NCBI GenBank assembly: GCA_963810945.1
Contig: CAWEPI010000004.1
Span: forward strand, 868,001-932,000
Origin: JAOUEA01 sp963810945
GTDB lineage: Bacteria > Actinomycetota > UBA4738 > HRBIN12
Direction: 5' to 3'
DNA length: 64,000 nt
In this document: positions 34,152 to 43,688 of the stretch, in pieces
Numbering within the stretch: position 1 is the first letter of the stretch
Layout: every line of letters begins with the position of its first letter
Program-made: the position numbers and the translations under genes
Notes under the pieces: model-generated
Databases searched by the model: none
Seen by the model: only the letters and a program-made list of their open reading frames with translations
Told to the model about the DNA's origin: nothing

Positions 34152-35330
34152 CTACATCCCGCCCATGGAGCCACCCATGGACATGCCCGCGGGCGCGTCG
34201 TACCCGTCGTTGATCGAGGCGCCGCCGAAGCCGCCGCCCACGAGGCGCTGGAGCTCCTCGGGGTCGTGGCACCGCTCGAACGCCATCTGCTGGGAGATCT
34301 TGCCGGACTTCACGTGACTGGCGAGGGACATGTCCATCGTCTGCATGCCGAACCGGCCGCCCGCCTGCATCGACGAGTAGATCTGGTGCACCTTGCCCTC
34401 GCGGATCAGGTTCCGGATGGCGGGCGTGGCGACCATGACCTCGCAGGAGACCGCGCGCCCCTTGCCGTCCGCGGTGGGGATCAGCTGCTGGGTCACCACG
34501 CCCTGCAGCGTGGTCGCGAGCTGCACCCGGACCTGCTGCTGCTGATGCGGCGGGAACACGTCGATGATGCGGTCGATCGTCTGCGGCGCATCCTGCGTGT
34601 GCAGGGTGGCGAAGACGAGGTGACCGGTCTCTGCCGCGGTGATCGCGGTCGAGATCGTCTCGAGGTCACGCATCTCGCCGACCAGGATGACGTCGGGGTC
34701 CTGTCGCAGGACGTGCTTCAGGGCCTGGCCGAAGCCGTGCGTGTCGGCCCCGACCTCGCGCTGGTTCACGATGCAGCTCTTGTGCTTGTGCAGGAACTCG
34801 ATCGGGTCCTCGACGGTCATGATGTGCCCGTGGCGCTCGGTGTTCACGACGTCGACCATCGACGCGAGGGTCGTCGACTTGCCGGAACCCGTGGGTCCCG
34901 TGACCACCACGAAGCCGCGGGGGAATCGCGCGAGGTCCGCGACGACGGGTGGCAAGCCCAGCGACTGGATGTCTTTGATCTCGAACGGGATGACACGGAA
35001 CGCGGCGCCGATCGAGTCGCGCTGCATGTACACGTTCACGCGGAAGCGCGCACGGCCCGGCAGCGAGTAGGACATGTCCAGCTCCAGCTCCTGCTCGAAG
35101 CGCTCACGGAGCTTCTGCGGCAGGATCGCGTAGATCATGCCCTGGAGCGCCCGGGGCGACATCGGCGCGTACTTCTCGACGCGCTCGAGATCGCCGTGCA
35201 CGCGGACCACGGGAGGCGATCCGGCGGTCAGGTGCAGGTCCGAGCCCTCCATGTCCAGGAGCGTGCCCAGGAGCTCCGGGACCGGGATCTGCGTGTCGTC
35301 TTCGTGCTGGCTCATCATGCTCACCGTCAC
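34152..35330 (-). CDS. pilT: pilus retraction ATPase PilT
   Basis: Hexameric ATPase driving pilus retraction and twitching. The 392-residue protein has the N-terminal PAS-like domain with SDLHLTAGSPP (about residues 30-40), Walker A GPTGSGKSTT (about 147-156), the Asp box TVEDPIEFLH, Walker B VILVGEMRDLET and the His box GHLVFATLHTQDA. The AIRNLIREGK region typical of PilT is near residue 310. The tail is rich in Gly and Met. The GTG start overlaps the pilB stop as GTGA. Its presence implies dynamic pili rather than only a secretion pseudopilus. Confidence 0.95.
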   Translation of the reverse strand: MTVSMMSQHEDDTQIPVPELLGTLLDMEGSDLHLTAGSPPVVRVHGDLERVEKYAPMSPRALQGMIYAILPQKLRERFEQELELDMSYSLPGRARFRVNVYMQRDSIGAAFRVIPFEIKDIQSLGLPPVVADLARFPRGFVVVTGPTGSGKSTTLASMVDVVNTERHGHIMTVEDPIEFLHKHKSCIVNQREVGADTHGFGQALKHVLRQDPDVILVGEMRDLETISTAITAAETGHLVFATLHTQDAPQTIDRIIDVFPPHQQQQVRVQLATTLQGVVTQQLIPTADGKGRAVSCEVMVATPAIRNLIREGKVHQIYSSMQAGGRFGMQTMDMSLASHVKSGKISQQMAFERCHDPEELQRLVGGGFGGASINDGYDAPAGMSMGGSMGGM

Positions 35331-37009
35331 TTCACCACCCTTGCGACTTCCTCGATGGAGGTGATCCCCATCCTCGATTTCTCCAGACCGTCATCACGGA
35401 GGGAGATCATGCCTTGCTGCAGCGCGATCGCTCTGATCTGTTCGGCAGAACCTCGCTCCACCGTGAGCCGCTCGATCTCTTCGCTCATCGGCATCACTTC
35501 GTAGAGGCCGATCCGGCCCCGGTATCCGGTGTTCGAACAGGCGGCGCAGCCCACGGCGCGGTGGAGTTCGGTGATCTCCGGCCAGAGCCACTCCGGGTAG
35601 CCGGCCTCGAGCAGTTCGGTCTGCTCGGGCTTGTAGGCCTCCTTGCAGCGCTCGCAGAGCTTGCGCGCGAGACGCTGGGCGATCACGCAGTCGATCGCCG
35701 AGGCCACCAGGAACGTCTCCACATCCATCTCGGTGAGCCGCGTGATCGCGCTCGCCGCGTCGTTGGTGTGCAGCGACGAGAGCACGAGGTGACCCGTGAG
35801 GGCGGCCTCGATCGCGATCGTGGCCGTCTCCTTGTCGCGGATCTCACCGATCAGGACGATGTCGGGGTCGGCACGCAGGATCGACCGCAGGGCGCTCGCG
35901 AACGTCAGCCCCGCCTTGGGGTTCACCTGGATCTGGTTCACCCCGTTCAGCCGGTACTCGACCGGGTCCTCGACGGTGATGATGTTCTTGTCGACCTCGT
36001 TCAGGATGTTCAGCGTCGAGTACATCGTGGTCGACTTCCCCGAGCCCGTGGGCCCGGTCACGAGGATCGCGCCGTAGGGCTTCTTGAACGACCGCGCGAA
36101 CGACTTGTAGGACTCCTCCAGGAAGCCGAGGTCTTCCAAACGGAGGAGCGCGTTGGTCTTGTCGAGGATACGGATGACGACCTTCTCGCCGAAGACCGTG
36201 GGGAGCGTCGCGAGGCGGAGGTCGAGCGGCTTGCCGCCCACCTTCATGCTGATGCGGCCGTCCTGGGGCACCCGCTTCTCCGCGATGTTCAGGTCGGCCA
36301 TGACCTTCAGGCGGCTGATGAGGCCGCCCTGGATGTTCTTCGGCGCCGGCGGCATCGGCTCGTGCAGCACGCCGTCGACGCGGAACCGGATCCGGACGTT
36401 CTTCTCGGCCGGCTCGATGTGGACGTCGGATGCGCGGTCGCCCACGGCCTGGGTCATGATCGCGTTCACGAGCTTGACGATGGGTGCGTCCTCGAGGGCC
36501 GCCTCCAGGTGCTCCTCTTCGTCCAGCGCCTCCGAGGCGACGCTGGCGAGGGCCTCGACCTGACCGTCCATCCCCGCGAACTTCTGGATCGCCTGCTCGA
36601 CGTCGGCCGCCGTGGCCACCAAGGGCTGGACGTCGCGGTTGGTGATCGTGCGGATGTCGTCGAGCGCGTAGACGTTGGCGGGGTCGGACATCGCCACGAG
36701 CAACTTGCCGTCGCGCTCTCCGATCGGGATCGCACGATACCGGCGGGCGAGTGCCTCGGGGAGCAGCGTCGTGGCCGTGGGGTCGACCGAATACTCGGAG
36801 AGGTCGACGAACTCGAGCCCGACCTGTTCGGCGAGCGCGCGGACGAGGTCGCCCTCCTTGATCATCCCCATGTCGATGAGGGTGCGGCCCAGCGACTTGG
36901 GCGTGCGGCGATGCTCCTCGAGCGCCTGTTCCAGCTGCTCGGGCGTGATGAAGCCCTGCTCGATCAGGATCTGACCGAGCTGCTTCGACTTGCGTTTCAC
37001 CGTCGTCAT
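35327..37009 (-). CDS. pilB: pilus extension ATPase PilB
   Basis: A 560-residue GspE/PilB ATPase that powers pilin polymerisation. The N-terminal MshEN domain (GQILIEQGFITPEQLEQAL and a second copy near SLGRTLIDMGMIKEGDL) is of a type that can bind cyclic-di-GMP. The motor part has Walker A GPTGSGKSTTMYS, VEDPVEY, Walker B IVLIGEIRDKETA, HLVLSSLHTNDA and a zinc site of four cysteines (CERC, CAAC). It follows the roadblock-like gene by 31 bases and overlaps pilT. Confidence 0.96.
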   Translation of the reverse strand: MTTVKRKSKQLGQILIEQGFITPEQLEQALEEHRRTPKSLGRTLIDMGMIKEGDLVRALAEQVGLEFVDLSEYSVDPTATTLLPEALARRYRAIPIGERDGKLLVAMSDPANVYALDDIRTITNRDVQPLVATAADVEQAIQKFAGMDGQVEALASVASEALDEEEHLEAALEDAPIVKLVNAIMTQAVGDRASDVHIEPAEKNVRIRFRVDGVLHEPMPPAPKNIQGGLISRLKVMADLNIAEKRVPQDGRISMKVGGKPLDLRLATLPTVFGEKVVIRILDKTNALLRLEDLGFLEESYKSFARSFKKPYGAILVTGPTGSGKSTTMYSTLNILNEVDKNIITVEDPVEYRLNGVNQIQVNPKAGLTFASALRSILRADPDIVLIGEIRDKETATIAIEAALTGHLVLSSLHTNDAASAITRLTEMDVETFLVASAIDCVIAQRLARKLCERCKEAYKPEQTELLEAGYPEWLWPEITELHRAVGCAACSNTGYRGRIGLYEVMPMSEEIERLTVERGSAEQIRAIALQQGMISLRDDGLEKSRMGITSIEEVARVVK

Positions 37010-37040
37010 CTAGGCCTCGGCGTCCGTTCGGTCTAGGTCG

Positions 37041-37880
37041 TCAGGAACTACCTTCGTCATCGCCCAAGTCCACCTGAAGCAATCCCGAGAACTCTTTGGC
37101 CAGCAGCACCCGGTCGACCTCGGTCTCCTCTTCCTCGGGTCCGCCGGCCCCTCCGACCAGCTTCTTCGGCTCCTTGCCGAGGGCCGATCCGACGGCCTCC
37201 TCCACCGGCGCCGGCGCCCCCGCGGGCGGCGGCGCACCGGGCGTTGCGGTCGGCGGCGCGGGAGCCGTCTCCGGCGCGAGTTCGGGCGGCGTGGTCGTGG
37301 GAGACGCCGCGACGACGGGCTCGGGGGCCGGCGCCTTCGCCGCGGATCCGGCCCCGCCGGCCGTCGGTGGCTCGGCGGGCGCATGGTGCTTCCAGGGTCC
37401 TGTCGCCGATTCCGCCGCGGTGAGCGGCGCCGACTCGACGGCGACGACCTCGACCGGCTCGCCCTTGGGAGCGGGCGGATGCAGGGAGGTCCTCGGCTTC
37501 CCGGACGGCGCGGAGGCCGCGTCCGGGACGCGGAGGGTGTCCCGCCGCGAACGCCCCTCGTCGGCCGTCATCAGCATCTGCTCGAGCTGATCCACGAGGA
37601 TGCCCGGTCGCACACCGGCGTCGGCGAGGGCGAACGCCGCGTAGGGGCCACGCTTGACGTAGGCCCAGACCTGATCGGTGAACTCGACGAAGCTGCGGTC
37701 GGGCTCGCCGAGCGCGCAGAAGCGCAGCCATGCCCCCTTCGCGAGGTTCTCCTCCTCTTCGGGGAACGCCCCCAGGACCAACCCGTCCCTGGACAGCAGG
37801 AGACACCCTCGCACCTCGTGGACGCTGACCGAGATCCGCTGCGCGAGCGCGGAGTAGTCGTCCATCTCTTCCGGGTGCAT
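37041..37880 (-). CDS. roadblock/LC7-like protein with Pro/Ala-rich tail
   Basis: A 279-residue protein with a folded N-terminal domain (about residues 8-105) resembling roadblock/LC7 proteins (VRGCLLLSRDGLVLGAFP, FVEFTDQVWAYVKRGPYAAFALADAG). A long Pro/Ala/Glu-rich disordered region (about 115-240) and an acidic C-terminal helix (about 245-275) follow. Roadblock proteins such as MglB regulate small GTPases that polarise type IV pili; no MglA-type GTPase is seen in the window. Position as first gene before pilB suggests a pilus regulator or scaffold. The fold call rests on pattern only. A second ATG five codons in is an alternative start. Confidence 0.6.
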   Translation of the reverse strand: MHPEEMDDYSALAQRISVSVHEVRGCLLLSRDGLVLGAFPEEEENLAKGAWLRFCALGEPDRSFVEFTDQVWAYVKRGPYAAFALADAGVRPGILVDQLEQMLMTADEGRSRRDTLRVPDAASAPSGKPRTSLHPPAPKGEPVEVVAVESAPLTAAESATGPWKHHAPAEPPTAGGAGSAAKAPAPEPVVAASPTTTPPELAPETAPAPPTATPGAPPPAGAPAPVEEAVGSALGKEPKKLVGGAGGPEEEETEVDRVLLAKEFSGLLQVDLGDDEGSS

Positions 37881-37962
37881 CGTCGGTGAACGCCCCGCGC
37901 TTGAGCGGCGGAGCCTGCCGTGCGTGGGCTTGTAGCGTTGCCGACGCCCCAGTGGCCGTTCC

Positions 37963-38820
37963 TCAGCCGCGGTCGGCGAGCTCGGCGAGCGCGGCGGCCG
38001 ACATCACGTCGAGCGGGGCGGGCGTCGCGGTCCACAACTCGAAGGAGAGCGCCGCCTGCTGCAGGAGCAGGCCGAGTCCACCGAACGCGGTGGCGCCGGC
38101 CGCGCGAGCCTGGGTAAGCAACGGCGTCGTGGACGGGTGGTAGAGGAGGTCCACGACGAGGGTCTCGGGTCCCAGGGGCGGCAGCGGGAGCACGTCGCCC
38201 GCGACGCCGACAGGGGTCGCGTTCACGATGAGATCCGCCCGCACGTCGGGCGCGTCATCGAGCGCCAGGACGCGAACGTTTCCGGGCAGGTCGGCGAGGG
38301 CCTCCCGGAGATCGAGGGCCCGCGCCGGCTCCCGCACGGCGACGGTGAGGGATGTGGCGCCGGCCCGCACGATCGCCAAGGCTGCTGCACGCGCCGCGCC
38401 CCCGGCCCCGTATAGGAGGACCGAGCGCCCGGCCGGCTCGAACCCCGCATCCCTGCGCAGGAATCGGTCGAAGCCGCCCACGTCGGTGTTGTGCCCGTGC
38501 AGCGTGCCGTCCTCGATCAGGAGGGTGTTCACGGCCCCCAGCCGCCGCGCGTCCTCGGACAGACGGTCGGCGCGCTCCGCGGTCTCGGTCTTGTGCGGCA
38601 TCGTGACGTTCGCACCCGCGAATCCGGTCGCCACCAGCCCGTCCAGCGCGTCGGGCAGCGCGCCGGGCGCCACCGGCAGCGGCACGTAGACCCAATCGAG
38701 CCCCGCGGCGGCGAAGGCCGCGTTGTGCAGCGCGGGCGAGAGGCTGTGCTCGACGGGCCACCCGATGATGCCCGTGGTGCGCGTGCCGCCGTGCACCCTC
38801 GGCCGGATGTCCTCAGCCAA
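37963..38820 (-). CDS. aroE: shikimate dehydrogenase
   Basis: NADPH-dependent reduction of dehydroshikimate. The N-terminal substrate domain has GWPVEHSLSPALHNAAF with the shikimate-binding SLS, NVTMPHKTE with the catalytic Lys, and GHNTDVGGF with the catalytic Asp. The dinucleotide motif is YGAGGAARAAA. The C-terminal GGLGLLLQQAALSFELW is typical. I chose the TTG at 38820, which overlaps the mltG stop, giving 285 residues; a GTG at 38796 is also possible. It sits apart from the aroQ-B-K-C cluster, separated by the pilus locus. Confidence 0.92.
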   Translation of the reverse strand: MAEDIRPRVHGGTRTTGIIGWPVEHSLSPALHNAAFAAAGLDWVYVPLPVAPGALPDALDGLVATGFAGANVTMPHKTETAERADRLSEDARRLGAVNTLLIEDGTLHGHNTDVGGFDRFLRRDAGFEPAGRSVLLYGAGGAARAAALAIVRAGATSLTVAVREPARALDLREALADLPGNVRVLALDDAPDVRADLIVNATPVGVAGDVLPLPPLGPETLVVDLLYHPSTTPLLTQARAAGATAFGGLGLLLQQAALSFELWTATPAPLDVMSAAALAELADRG

Positions 38821-39886
38821 GGCAGGCGGCCTTGTCGCGGAGGAACACGGCATAGGCGGTGCTGAAGCGGTGGCCGCCGCCCGACCCGCACGCGACGTAG
38901 TAGAGGTACGGCACGTCGGCCGGCTCGAGCGCGGCACGCAGCGACGCCGTCCAGGGGCTCGCGATCGGCGTGGGCGGGAGACCCGGGTTGAGCCGCGTGT
39001 TGTACGGGCTGTCGATCGCCAGGTCCGCGTCCGTGAGGCCGTTCGACGGGTCGGGGTCGATGTAGCCGACGGTGGCGTCGATCCCGAGCGTCATACCCTT
39101 CGCCAGTCGGTTGTAGATCACCGCGGCGATCTTGGGTCGGTCCGCGTCGATCTTGGCCTCCTCCTCGATCATCGAGGCGATCACCACGATCTGATAGGGG
39201 GTGACCCCGAGCTCCTTGGCGTTCTCCCACGGGAGACCCTGGGCCTCGGTCTGGAACTGGTCGAGGAGGCGCGTGATCACCTCATCGGCCGTCGTGCCCT
39301 CCTTCGCGAAGCGGTACGTCTCGGGGAAGAGGAAGCCCTCGACCGTGGGGGTTCCCTTGGGGAGGTACGGCTCGAGCGCGTAGTCGCCACTGTTGGCGGC
39401 GTCGAGGAACGCCTTCTGGGGGATCCCCAGAGCCTGCTGCACCCGCGCGGCGATCTGCGTGAGCCGATAGCCCGGAGGGATCAGGACGTTCACCGTGGGG
39501 ACCTTCGGCGGCGGCGTGGTGAGCACGGCCATGATCTGGTCGAGGTCCATGCCCCTCGTGAGGGTGTACGCGCCCGCGCGGATCTCGGAGGCCTTGCCCG
39601 TCCCGCGGATCAACAGGCTCCCCACGAACCCGCCGCAGCGCACGAGCCCCGCGGAGGCGAGGTCGTTCACGACGGCGTTCGCCGTGGCTCCGTCCGCGAC
39701 GGTGAACGTCACGTCCTTCGAGGGCCCGTCCGGCGCCGACTTGCACCCGCGGTAGCGTCCCGCGGCCACGACCACGGTCGCCACCATCACGAGGAAGACG
39801 AGGAAGAGCACGATGAGCGATGTCCTGCGCGGACGATCGCGGTCGTCATGGCGGCTCGCCCGGCGCGAGGTCGACTGATCCTGCAT
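38813..39886 (-). CDS. mltG: endolytic murein transglycosylase MltG (YceG family)
   Basis: Membrane-anchored lytic transglycosylase thought to end growing glycan strands. The 357-residue protein has a basic cytoplasmic start, one membrane helix (about residues 23-43), a LysM-like region and the catalytic YceG domain with EGFLFPETYRF, the catalytic Glu in VIASMIEEEAK, and the C-terminal NPGLPPTPIASP and YLYYVA motifs. It lies between ruvX and aroE, a conserved Gram-positive order. Confidence 0.93.
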   Translation of the reverse strand: MQDQSTSRRASRHDDRDRPRRTSLIVLFLVFLVMVATVVVAAGRYRGCKSAPDGPSKDVTFTVADGATANAVVNDLASAGLVRCGGFVGSLLIRGTGKASEIRAGAYTLTRGMDLDQIMAVLTTPPPKVPTVNVLIPPGYRLTQIAARVQQALGIPQKAFLDAANSGDYALEPYLPKGTPTVEGFLFPETYRFAKEGTTADEVITRLLDQFQTEAQGLPWENAKELGVTPYQIVVIASMIEEEAKIDADRPKIAAVIYNRLAKGMTLGIDATVGYIDPDPSNGLTDADLAIDSPYNTRLNPGLPPTPIASPWTASLRAALEPADVPYLYYVACGSGGGHRFSTAYAVFLRDKAACLG

Positions 39887-39924
39887 CGGTCACCGAGGAT
39901 ACCGGCCGGCGACGCCCGTACCCG

Positions 39925-40356
39925 TCATCGGTGCGCGTCCAGCCAGGACTGCAAGATCACGGCGGCCGCCGTGCGATCGACCACAGCGCGGCGGTCGCGA
40001 CCCTTCACCCCGGCGTCGCGAAGCCCACGCTCGGCCTCCACGGTGGACAGCCGCTCGTCCTGAAGCTCGACCGGCACCTCGATCACTGCGCGTAAGGCCT
40101 GCGCGAACCCCTCGGCATGCTGGGCGCGCGCGCCGACCGCCCCCGACATGGACAGGGGGAGCCCCACCACCACGAGCCCGACCCCGTGCTCGCGGACGAG
40201 GGAGGCCACGGCCTTCAGCTCACCCGGCGGCTGGCCCACGTGGATCGTGCCGATCGAGACCGCCAACCGGCGCTCGGGATCGCTCACCGCCACCCCGATC
40301 CGCGCGTCCCCGAGGTCGAGCCCGAGCACGCGCCCCGCGGTCTCGGCGTCGACCAT
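39925..40356 (-). CDS. ruvX: Holliday junction resolvase-like / pre-16S rRNA nuclease RuvX (YqgF)
   Basis: A 143-residue RNase H-fold protein. The first catalytic Asp is in VLGLDLGDARIGVAVSD (residues 10-26), followed by VVGLPLSMSG, DERLSTVEAE with the second acidic residue, and the last Asp in DRTAAAVILQSWLD. Family members process the 5' end of 16S rRNA and may also act on Holliday junctions. It follows alaS by one base, matching the conserved alaS-ruvX-mltG-aroE order. Confidence 0.94.
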   Translation of the reverse strand: MVDAETAGRVLGLDLGDARIGVAVSDPERRLAVSIGTIHVGQPPGELKAVASLVREHGVGLVVVGLPLSMSGAVGARAQHAEGFAQALRAVIEVPVELQDERLSTVEAERGLRDAGVKGRDRRAVVDRTAAAVILQSWLDAHR

Positions 40357-40357
40357 G

Positions 40358-42971
40358 TCAGATCGAGCTCACGAGCTCCGCGAGCCGGGCAGGGATGCCG
40401 CCCAGCGCCTCGGCCAAGGCGTCCGTGCGCTTTCCGCCAGCCATCGCCAGGATGTCCTTGCCGCCCGCCCCGCCCCCGATCGAACGGCCCGCGATCTCCA
40501 GCAGGGCGGGCCCGGTCACCCCGCGCTCGACCGCCTGGGGGGTGCACGCCGCGACCAGCTGGGCCTTCCCGTCGCCGGCGGCGCCCAGGACCACGGCGGC
40601 TGGGGCGGCGGCGAGCCGATCGCGCACCTTCTGGGCGAGCTCGCGCAGGGCACCGGGATCGGCCCCCGGGACCTCGCTCACGACCAGCGAGACGCCCGCC
40701 ACGTCGAGCGCCCCTCCCGCGAGCTCGGCGATCACGGCGTCACGGTCGCCGGCCTTCAGCCTGCCGAGCTCGCTCTTCAGCCGCTTGTTCTCCTCCACGA
40801 CGCGACGCGCGTGCTCGGCTGCGGACCGAGGATCCTTGCTGCCGAGGGCCTCCACGATGCCGCGCAGGAGCTCGCGCTCGGCGTTGATCTCGCGCAGCGC
40901 ATCGGGTCCCACCAGGGCCTCGACCCGTCGCATCCCCGCGCCGATCGAGCCCTCGCCCAGGATGCGGATCACCGCGATGTTCCCGGTGCGCGGGACGTGG
41001 GTGCCTCCGCAGAGCTCGCGCGAGTAGTCCCCGACCTCCACCACGCGCACCACGTCGCCGTACTTCTCGCCGAAGAGGGCCACCGCGCCGAGGGCCTTCG
41101 CCTCGTCCATCGACGTCTCGAAGATGTGGATCGCGTCGTCGCGGGCCAGACGGCGATTCGCCTCCAGCTCGGCCTCGGCGAGCACGTCGAGCGGCACGGA
41201 TGCGGGGTGGGGGAAGTCGAACCGCAGGCGTCCGGGACCCACCAGCGAGCCGGCCTGGCGCGCGTGCTCGCCCAACAGGTGCTTGAGCGTCCAGTGCACG
41301 ACGTGGGTCGAGGTGTGCGCGCGGGCCGTGGCCTCGCGGCGGAGACGGTCGATCTCGCTGATCGCGTCCTGCCCGGGCCGGACCTCGCCCGACTCGACCA
41401 CGCCGACGTGCATGATGGCCGTCGGTCCGGCCCACTGTGCGTCGGTGACCCGCACGGTCCCGGTCTGGGTCCGGATCTGCCCCTGATCCCCGACCTGCCC
41501 ACCCGCCTCCGCGTAGAACGGCGTGCGCGAGAGGAAGAGGCGTACCTCCTCGCCCTCCTCGGCGATGTCGAGCTCCCGGTTCTCGAGGTCGAGCAGCGTG
41601 ACGATCGTCCCCTCCGCTTCCGGTTGGGTGTAGCCCACGAACTCCGTGGGCGGGACGGCGCCGGCGTCGAGGCCGATCGGCACCTTCTTGGCGGCCTCGC
41701 GCGCCCGCGTCCGTTGCTGTTCCAAGAGCTCCACGAACCGATCCGTGTCGACGCGTCAGGCCGGCGTCGCCGAGCAGCTCCTCGGTGAGCTCGATGGGGA
41801 ACCCGTGGGTATCGGAGAGGAGGAACGCATCGTCGCCGGAGACCCGGCCGCCCACGGCTCGACCTTTCGCCTCTTCGAACACCACGAGGCCCTGTCGGAG
41901 CGTGGCCGAGAACCGCTCCTCTTCGTTCGAGGTCACCTGCCGGACGAACGCGAGGTTCTCGCGGAGCTCCGGGTAGGCGTCCCCGAACTCGCGCTGGACG
42001 ACCTCGACGAGCGGGGTCATCACGGAGCCCTCGATGCCCACGCGGCGCGCGTGCGAGACGACGCGTCGGAGCATCCGGCGCAGCAGGTAGCCGCGACCCT
42101 CGTTCGAGGGTTGCACGCCGTCGGCCACGAGGAAGGCGGTCGCGCGGGCATGCTCCCCGATGATCCGGATGGAGATGTCGTCGTGCTCGTCGGCGCCGTA
42201 GTGCCGTCCGCTGAGGGACTGGATCTCGTCGAGGATCGGCGTGAACAGGTCCGTCTCGAAGAAGTTCGCGGCGCCCTGCAGGGCCACCGCCAACCGTTCG
42301 ACGCTCGCACCGGTGTCGATGTTCTTCGCCGGCAGGTCGGCGAGGACGTCCGCGTGCGCGTCCACCTCGTCCTGCATGAAGACGTGGTTCCAGATCTCCA
42401 TGAACCGGTCCTCGTCGACGGCCGGACCGCCCTCGGGGCCGAAGGCGGGACCGCGGTCGACGAAGATCTCGCTGCAGGGCCCGGCCGGCCCGGCCGCGTG
42501 CGTCCACCAGAAGTTGTCGGCCTTGCCCCGACGCACGAGCCGATCGGCGGGGATGCCGAGGTCCTGCCAGATCCCGATGGACTCGTCGTCCGTCTCGTAG
42601 ACCGACATCCAGAGTCGGTCGACGTCGATCCCGTAGCCCTCGGTCACGAGTTCCAGCCCCCACGCGCACGACTCCGCCTTGAAGTAGTCGCCGAAGGAGA
42701 AGTTCCCGAGCATCTCGAAGAGCGTGAGGTGGCGGTCCGTATGCCCGACGTTCTCGATGTCGTTGGCCCGGAAGCACTTCTGGCAACTGGTGGCACGTCG
42801 GAACGGGGGCTCTGCTTGGCCGAGGAAGTACGGGATGAACTGGTTCATGCCCGCGTTGGCGAGGAGCAGGCCCGACTCGGGCGGGGGGATCAGGGACGAG
42901 CTCGCGACGCGCTTGTGTCCCCGCTCCTCGAAGAACGAGAGGAACCGCTCGCGGATCTCGGCGCCGTCCAC
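40358..42971 (-). CDS. alaS: alanyl-tRNA synthetase (sequence frameshifted once)
   Basis: Charges tRNA-Ala. The N-terminal class II catalytic domain (IRERFLSFFEERGHKRV, GMNQFIPYFLG, HLTLFEMLGNFSFGDYFK) and tRNA-recognition domain run from the GTG at 42971. One extra base near 41752 shifts the frame, and the next segment DTDRFVELLEQQRTRAREAAKK continues normally. The editing domain has HTSTHVVHWTLK and the zinc-site CGGTHVPRTG, followed by the C-terminal DHHA1-type domain (GGGAGGKDILAMAGG). Joined length is about 870 residues, normal for the family. Confidence 0.93.
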
Positions 42972-42991
42972 GCGGGGAGTCTACCGGCGGG

Positions 42992-43255
42992 TCAGGCGGC
43001 GGGATCGTCGGCCGGGGGCGCGGCGTCGACGTCGTACGCGCGCCGGAGTTCGGCTTCGCGCTCGTCCATCGCGCGCTTGCCCTCGGCGATCGACTCGTTC
43101 ACGAGCTTCCCGAGTTCGAGGATGCCGCCCTTGGCCTCACGGATGACCGTCTGGGGTGCGACCCGGTTGGCCTGCTTCTTCCCCCACCGCCCCGCGAGGA
43201 TCGCGCCGGTGGCGCCGGCGCCCAGACCGAGGGCGACCCAGAACCCCCGTTTCAC
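42992..43255 (-). CDS. small conserved membrane-associated protein (DUF6167-like)
   Basis: An 87-residue protein with a hydrophobic N-terminal segment (GFWVALGLGAGATGAILAG, residues 4-22) followed by a basic and then charged helical region (MDEREAELRRAYD). Small proteins of this form, often named DUF6167, sit between the DUF948 gene and alaS in many actinobacteria. Function is unknown. The GTG start overlaps the upstream gene as GTGA. Confidence 0.7.
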   Translation of the reverse strand: MKRGFWVALGLGAGATGAILAGRWGKKQANRVAPQTVIREAKGGILELGKLVNESIAEGKRAMDEREAELRRAYDVDAAPPADDPAA

Positions 43256-43647
43256 GACCGCTTGCTGCCCTTCTTGCCCCCGCGCGCCTTGCCTACGCCC
43301 TTGCGCAGCCCGGCGCCGAAGCTGATCACCTTCACGAGCGGGCTCGAGGCGGCCTCCTGCACGAGGCCGGTGAGCTTCTCGGCCCGGCTCACGATCTCGG
43401 TGGCGGAAGTGAGCATCGTGTCGACACGATCCAGCTCGCGGTTCGTCTTCTCGAGGGAGGTCTTGACCTCCCGCAGGAGCGGCACCGTCTCCTGACGGAA
43501 GGCGTCGATCGTCATCTTGGTGCTCTCCAGGACCCGGAACGTGTTGAGCAGCACCACGCACAGGAAGCCGGCTATGGCGAGGAACCCTACGGAGATCAGG
43601 ATGAGGGCGAGGTCTCCGCCGGTCATGTCGAGAGCCAGGAACGTCAT
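43252..43647 (-). CDS. DUF948 family membrane protein
   Basis: A 131-residue protein with an N-terminal membrane helix (about residues 12-34), a long amphipathic helix with heptad-like pattern (about 45-95, TSLEKTNRELDRVDTMLTS) and a Lys/Gly-rich basic tail. This is the DUF948 arrangement, found upstream of alaS in actinobacteria and elsewhere in envelope-associated settings. No enzymatic motif is visible. A GGAGGGG ribosome-binding site precedes the ATG. Confidence 0.78.
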   Translation of the reverse strand: MTFLALDMTGGDLALILISVGFLAIAGFLCVVLLNTFRVLESTKMTIDAFRQETVPLLREVKTSLEKTNRELDRVDTMLTSATEIVSRAEKLTGLVQEAASSPLVKVISFGAGLRKGVGKARGGKKGSKRS

Positions 43648-43688
43648 GTGTGGGATCCCCTCCGTATCGCGTCTTGCGGTGGCCTAGC

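Noticed and set aside
675..42971. Programmed +1 frameshifting as a shared regulatory mechanism
   Set aside because: Junction sequences share no slippery motif, several genes would need two to four shifts, and unrelated housekeeping genes are affected. Sequence error is simpler.
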